In this document: piece after piece, positions 5,393 through 7,600 of the stretch
How positions within the stretch are numbered: the stretch's first letter is position 1
How the letters are laid out: the number at the start of each line of letters is the position of its first letter
Source: Sneathiella sp.
GTDB taxonomy: Bacteria > Pseudomonadota > Alphaproteobacteria > Sneathiellales > Sneathiellaceae
Length of the DNA: 7,600 nucleotides
Reading direction: 5' to 3'
Assembly: GCA_002732675.1 (NCBI GenBank)
Contig: NVRR01000149.1
Coordinates: 1 to 7,600 of the forward strand
Position numbers and translations under genes: made by a program
The notes under the pieces: model-generated
Seen by the model: the letters and a program-made list of their open reading frames with translations, nothing else
What the model was told of the DNA's origin: nothing
Database searches by the model: none

Positions 5393-6007
5393 TTGGTTAA
5401 AAAAATTCGAATTTTGGCGGTTTTTGCTGTCGTAGCCGTTGTATCGCTAGGCTTAAATTTGACCACTGGCTTTGTGTCAACGGCCGTATCCCAAACGAAA
5501 TTGCCGGAAGCGATTATTGCTGTTGTTGATATCAATCATATCTTGAAGGTATCAGATCATGCAAAAGTGGCGCTGAAAGAAATTAACGGCAAGCTTAAAA
5601 CCGTTGATGATGCGCTCAAGAAAAGAAGCGAGGAACTGCAAAAGAAAAAGCAGGAGATCGACAAGCAACGGGCTATTATTTCCCCCGAGGTGTATCGCAA
5701 GAAACTGGAACAGCTGAACGGCGAATTCCAAAGCCTCCAGCGAGATGCACAGGTGACGCGGGCAAATTTTAATCAGATTATGCAGACTTACCGGCTCTAT
5801 CTGAGGGAGCAAATCACCCGGCAAGCGGCGGCTGTCAGCAAGGAAAGAGGCGTCAATATCGGGATGGACCGTGCTAAAATAATCTTTTTTGATAACGCCT
5901 CGGATATCACCGAGGAAGTCCTTGCTCGGTTCAATAAATCAAAACCAAATCCCCTGAATATAACCGTCGATGAAGGAAAATCGGCCACGCCGGCTAAAAA
6001 GAACTAG
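5393..6007 (+). CDS. OmpH/Skp-family periplasmic chaperone
   Basis: From TTG 5393 the product is 204 residues. It starts with a Sec signal peptide: basic MVKKIR, a hydrophobic core (LAVFAVVAVVSLGL), and a likely cleavage near STA at residues 29-31. The mature part opens with IIAVVDINHILKVSD, the typical OmpH beta-strand. A long charged coiled coil follows (about 57-145; rich in Lys, Glu and Gln), then a closing IIFFDNASDITEEVLARF like the conserved end of the family. Skp is a trimeric jellyfish-shaped holdase that escorts outer-membrane proteins through the periplasm to BamA. This copy is longer than E. coli Skp, with a low-complexity Lys/Pro tail. Its usual neighbours bamA and lpxD are absent, so it may be a second OmpH-like gene. 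It converges with add, 30 bp away. Confidence 0.85.
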   Translation: MVKKIRILAVFAVVAVVSLGLNLTTGFVSTAVSQTKLPEAIIAVVDINHILKVSDHAKVALKEINGKLKTVDDALKKRSEELQKKKQEIDKQRAIISPEVYRKKLEQLNGEFQSLQRDAQVTRANFNQIMQTYRLYLREQITRQAAAVSKERGVNIGMDRAKIIFFDNASDITEEVLARFNKSKPNPLNITVDEGKSATPAKKN

Positions 6008-6037
6008 GGTTCTGATCCTAAGACGCTCTTCTCTAAC

Positions 6038-7009
6038 TTATTGATGAAGACGTGCGAGCAATGCTTCCTTCAGCGCGTCATTGCAAAACCCCGCCCCAAT
6101 TGCATTGCTGGTAATCCACATTAAATCGGCATCATTGAGGCTATAGCAGCGGGCGGCTTCGGCATATTCATGCCCGACCGAGGTTGCGAAAAACGGCGGA
6201 TCATCGGAGTTAAGCGTCACCAGACATCCTGCGTCCATGATCGCCTTAAAAGGATGCTGTTCTCGACTGTCATATAATCCCGTTGCGACATTGCTGCCGG
6301 GACAGAGCTCCAGCGGGATTTGCCGATCCGCAAGTTCTTCCAGTAACAATCGGTCTTCCACGGCGCGAACGCCATGGCCGATCCGAGTGATGGGCAGATG
6401 ATCAAGCGACGCCCGGATACTTTCCGGTCCGCCAAATTCTCCCGCATGGTTGGTCGTCTGATATCCGGCTTCATGTGCCAAATCAAATGCCGCTCTGAAA
6501 TCCTTGGGATGAAACTGCGCCTCGTCGCCGCCCATACCGAAACCAACGACATAAGGGTGCTGATTGTCGACAAATAATTGCGCAGCGCTCAGCGCCTTCT
6601 CTGGACCAAGATGCCGGACACATGTCACAATAATCCGCCCCTCAATACCGAATTCGCGGTGGGCGTCGTCAATTCCGGCCGCGATGCCGTCCAGATGATC
6701 CGTATAGCTCATCCCGCATTCGGCGGCATGATCGGGGGAGGAAAACATCTCCACGTAAAGGACATCTTCCCGGGCGCATCGGGCAAGATAGTCATATGTG
6801 ACAAGCCGGTAATCGTCCTTGGTACGAATGGTTGCCGCCGCCTTGTCATAACAATCAAGAAACCCCCAGAAGTCATTCCAGGCAAATCCTCCGTCTGACT
6901 TGAAAGTCAATGGATCAAGCGCGATACCGTTTCGGGCGGCAAGCTTTTTAACCAGCTCTGGGGTTGCCGTACCTTCCAGGTGCACGTGGAGTTCAGCTTT
7001 TTTTACCAT
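6038..7009 (-). CDS. add: Adenosine deaminase
   Basis: This 323-residue cytoplasmic zinc enzyme deaminates adenosine and deoxyadenosine to inosine and deoxyinosine. Metal and catalytic motifs of the amidohydrolase fold are all present: His8/His10 in ELHVHLEG, GFGMGGDE near 156-163, His188 and Glu191 in NHAGE, RIGHG with His212, CPGSN at 236-240, and Asp269/Asp270 in NSDDPPFF. The variants CPGSN and SDDPPFF resemble the alphaproteobacterial adenosine deaminase group and not the fungal-type adenine deaminases, but substrate choice between adenosine and adenine is not proved by sequence. The start ATG (complement of 7007-7009) lies 2 bp after the deoB stop codon, so translation is probably coupled within a deoB-add operon. 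The TGGG in the last deoB codons is the only Shine-Dalgarno-like sequence. Confidence 0.93.
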   Translation of the reverse strand: MVKKAELHVHLEGTATPELVKKLAARNGIALDPLTFKSDGGFAWNDFWGFLDCYDKAAATIRTKDDYRLVTYDYLARCAREDVLYVEMFSSPDHAAECGMSYTDHLDGIAAGIDDAHREFGIEGRIIVTCVRHLGPEKALSAAQLFVDNQHPYVVGFGMGGDEAQFHPKDFRAAFDLAHEAGYQTTNHAGEFGGPESIRASLDHLPITRIGHGVRAVEDRLLLEELADRQIPLELCPGSNVATGLYDSREQHPFKAIMDAGCLVTLNSDDPPFFATSVGHEYAEAARCYSLNDADLMWITSNAIGAGFCNDALKEALLARLHQ

Positions 7010-7011
7010 AG

Positions 7012-7600
7012 CTAACCCAGAAACGAGCGGCCGTGGCCAAGCGGCGGCAGGCCGGTATGCACTGCGATGGATTGCCCGATATCGGCAAAACTCTCTCGTT
7101 CCCCGATGGAACGCCCTGAAATACCGGGGCCAAAGGCAATCACTGGCACGACTTCGCGGGTATGATCCGATCCAGGCCAGGTGGGATCACAGCCATGATC
7201 GGCTGTGAGGATGACAATATCGCCTTGTTTCAGGCTCTTGCGCAATTGGGGGAGGCGGGCGTCAAATTCCTCGAGCGCGTTCGCGTAGCCAGCGACGTCG
7301 CGGCGATGGCCAAAGGATTGATCAAAATCTACCAGATTAGTGAAGATTAACCCGCCGTCGTCCAGGCGACTGATGGCATCCATCGTCGCATCCATCAATG
7401 CCATGTTTCCAGCGGCCTTTACAATCTCACCTGTGCCGTGATGGGCAAAGATATCCCCAATCTTACCAACAGAGATAACCTGCCGTCCGGCGCCATCGAG
7501 TTTATCCAGTAACGTCGGTTCCGGAGGCGGTACGGAGAGGTCTTTTCGGTTATGTGTGCGCGTATAATCACCGTCTTTTCCGGTAAATGGACGGGCAATA
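7012..7600 (-). CDS. deoB: Phosphopentomutase (C-terminal half, 5' partial)
   Basis: The frame stays open to the right edge, so the start is outside; 195 C-terminal residues are visible of a family about 400 long. The ATG at 7404 is internal. The enzyme converts (deoxy)ribose 1-phosphate to the 5-phosphate in nucleoside breakdown, using two Mn ions and a phosphorylated Thr that would lie in the missing half. Visible hallmarks, in order, are [87 protein letters not shown] (metal-binding Asp/His of ADHG and His of DHTRE), and FADIG near the end. It is followed by add with a 2-bp gap, so inosine formed by Add can be split by a phosphorylase and the sugar passed to DeoB. The phosphorylase is not in view. 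Confidence 0.95.
   Translation of the reverse strand, partial: IARPFTGKDGDYTRTHNRKDLSVPPPEPTLLDKLDGAGRQVISVGKIGDIFAHHGTGEIVKAAGNMALMDATMDAISRLDDGGLIFTNLVDFDQSFGHRRDVAGYANALEEFDARLPQLRKSLKQGDIVILTADHGCDPTWPGSDHTREVVPVIAFGPGISGRSIGERESFADIGQSIAVHTGLPPLGHGRSFLG

Noticed and set aside
6005..6020. TAGG/CCTA hairpin between ompH and add as a bidirectional terminator
   Set aside because: The stem is only 4 bp and no T-tract follows on either strand.
6217..6573. 118-codon minus-strand open frame in another frame of add
   Set aside because: It lies wholly within the strongly supported add gene and its translation resembles no family.
1..7600. CRISPR array, tRNA/rRNA gene, insertion sequence, prophage or attachment site
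   Set aside because: No regularly spaced repeats, cloverleaf-like sequences, transposase or integrase motifs, or flanking target duplications were seen; all long frames belong to housekeeping or stress families.

Overview
The window looks like ordinary chromosomal DNA from an alphaproteobacterium with moderate GC. The adenosine deaminase (CPGSN and NSDDPPFF motifs), the GST with a C-terminal extension, the DeoB-Add pair and the REC-PAS-LuxR regulator all resemble alphaproteobacterial versions. I cannot name a genus. There is no phage, insertion sequence, CRISPR array, tRNA or rRNA, and no obvious defence or biosynthetic cluster.

Layout from left to right. (1) At 1-769 (+) is the C-terminal part of a PAS/HD-GYP-type signalling protein whose metal-binding residues are all replaced. 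(2) At 797-1819 (-), converging on it, is a receiver-PAS-LuxR regulator with the phospho-acceptor Asp but without the usual acidic Mg pocket. (3) A divergent AT-rich spacer (1820-2039) holds three successive inverted repeats. (4) At 2040-2597 (+) is an RluE-type 23S rRNA pseudouridine synthase, tail to tail with only 2 bp separating it from (5) a tandem universal stress protein at 2600-3424 (-). (6) A second divergent spacer (3425-3699) has several hairpins. It leads into (7) a YdjA-type nitroreductase (3700-4257, +) and (8) a GST-family protein with a TTG start (4326-5234, +). (9) After a candidate terminator and a leader carrying a 10-bp long-range inverted repeat comes an OmpH/Skp-like periplasmic chaperone (5393-6007, +), also with a TTG start. 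(10) Converging from the right is a deoB-add operon (7600-6038, -) for nucleoside salvage; deoB runs off the window.

Functionally this is a mosaic of housekeeping and stress genes: signalling (genes 1-2), ribosome modification, stress response and redox/detoxification (USP, nitroreductase, GST), envelope biogenesis (OmpH) and purine/pentose salvage (Add, DeoB). Add converts adenosine and deoxyadenosine to (deoxy)inosine. After phosphorolysis, DeoB moves the (deoxy)ribose 1-phosphate to the 5-phosphate for central metabolism. I find no convincing new multi-gene system. The items most worth a second look are the two degenerate signalling proteins facing each other, the structured non-coding spacers, and the stand-alone OmpH gene with its unusual leader.
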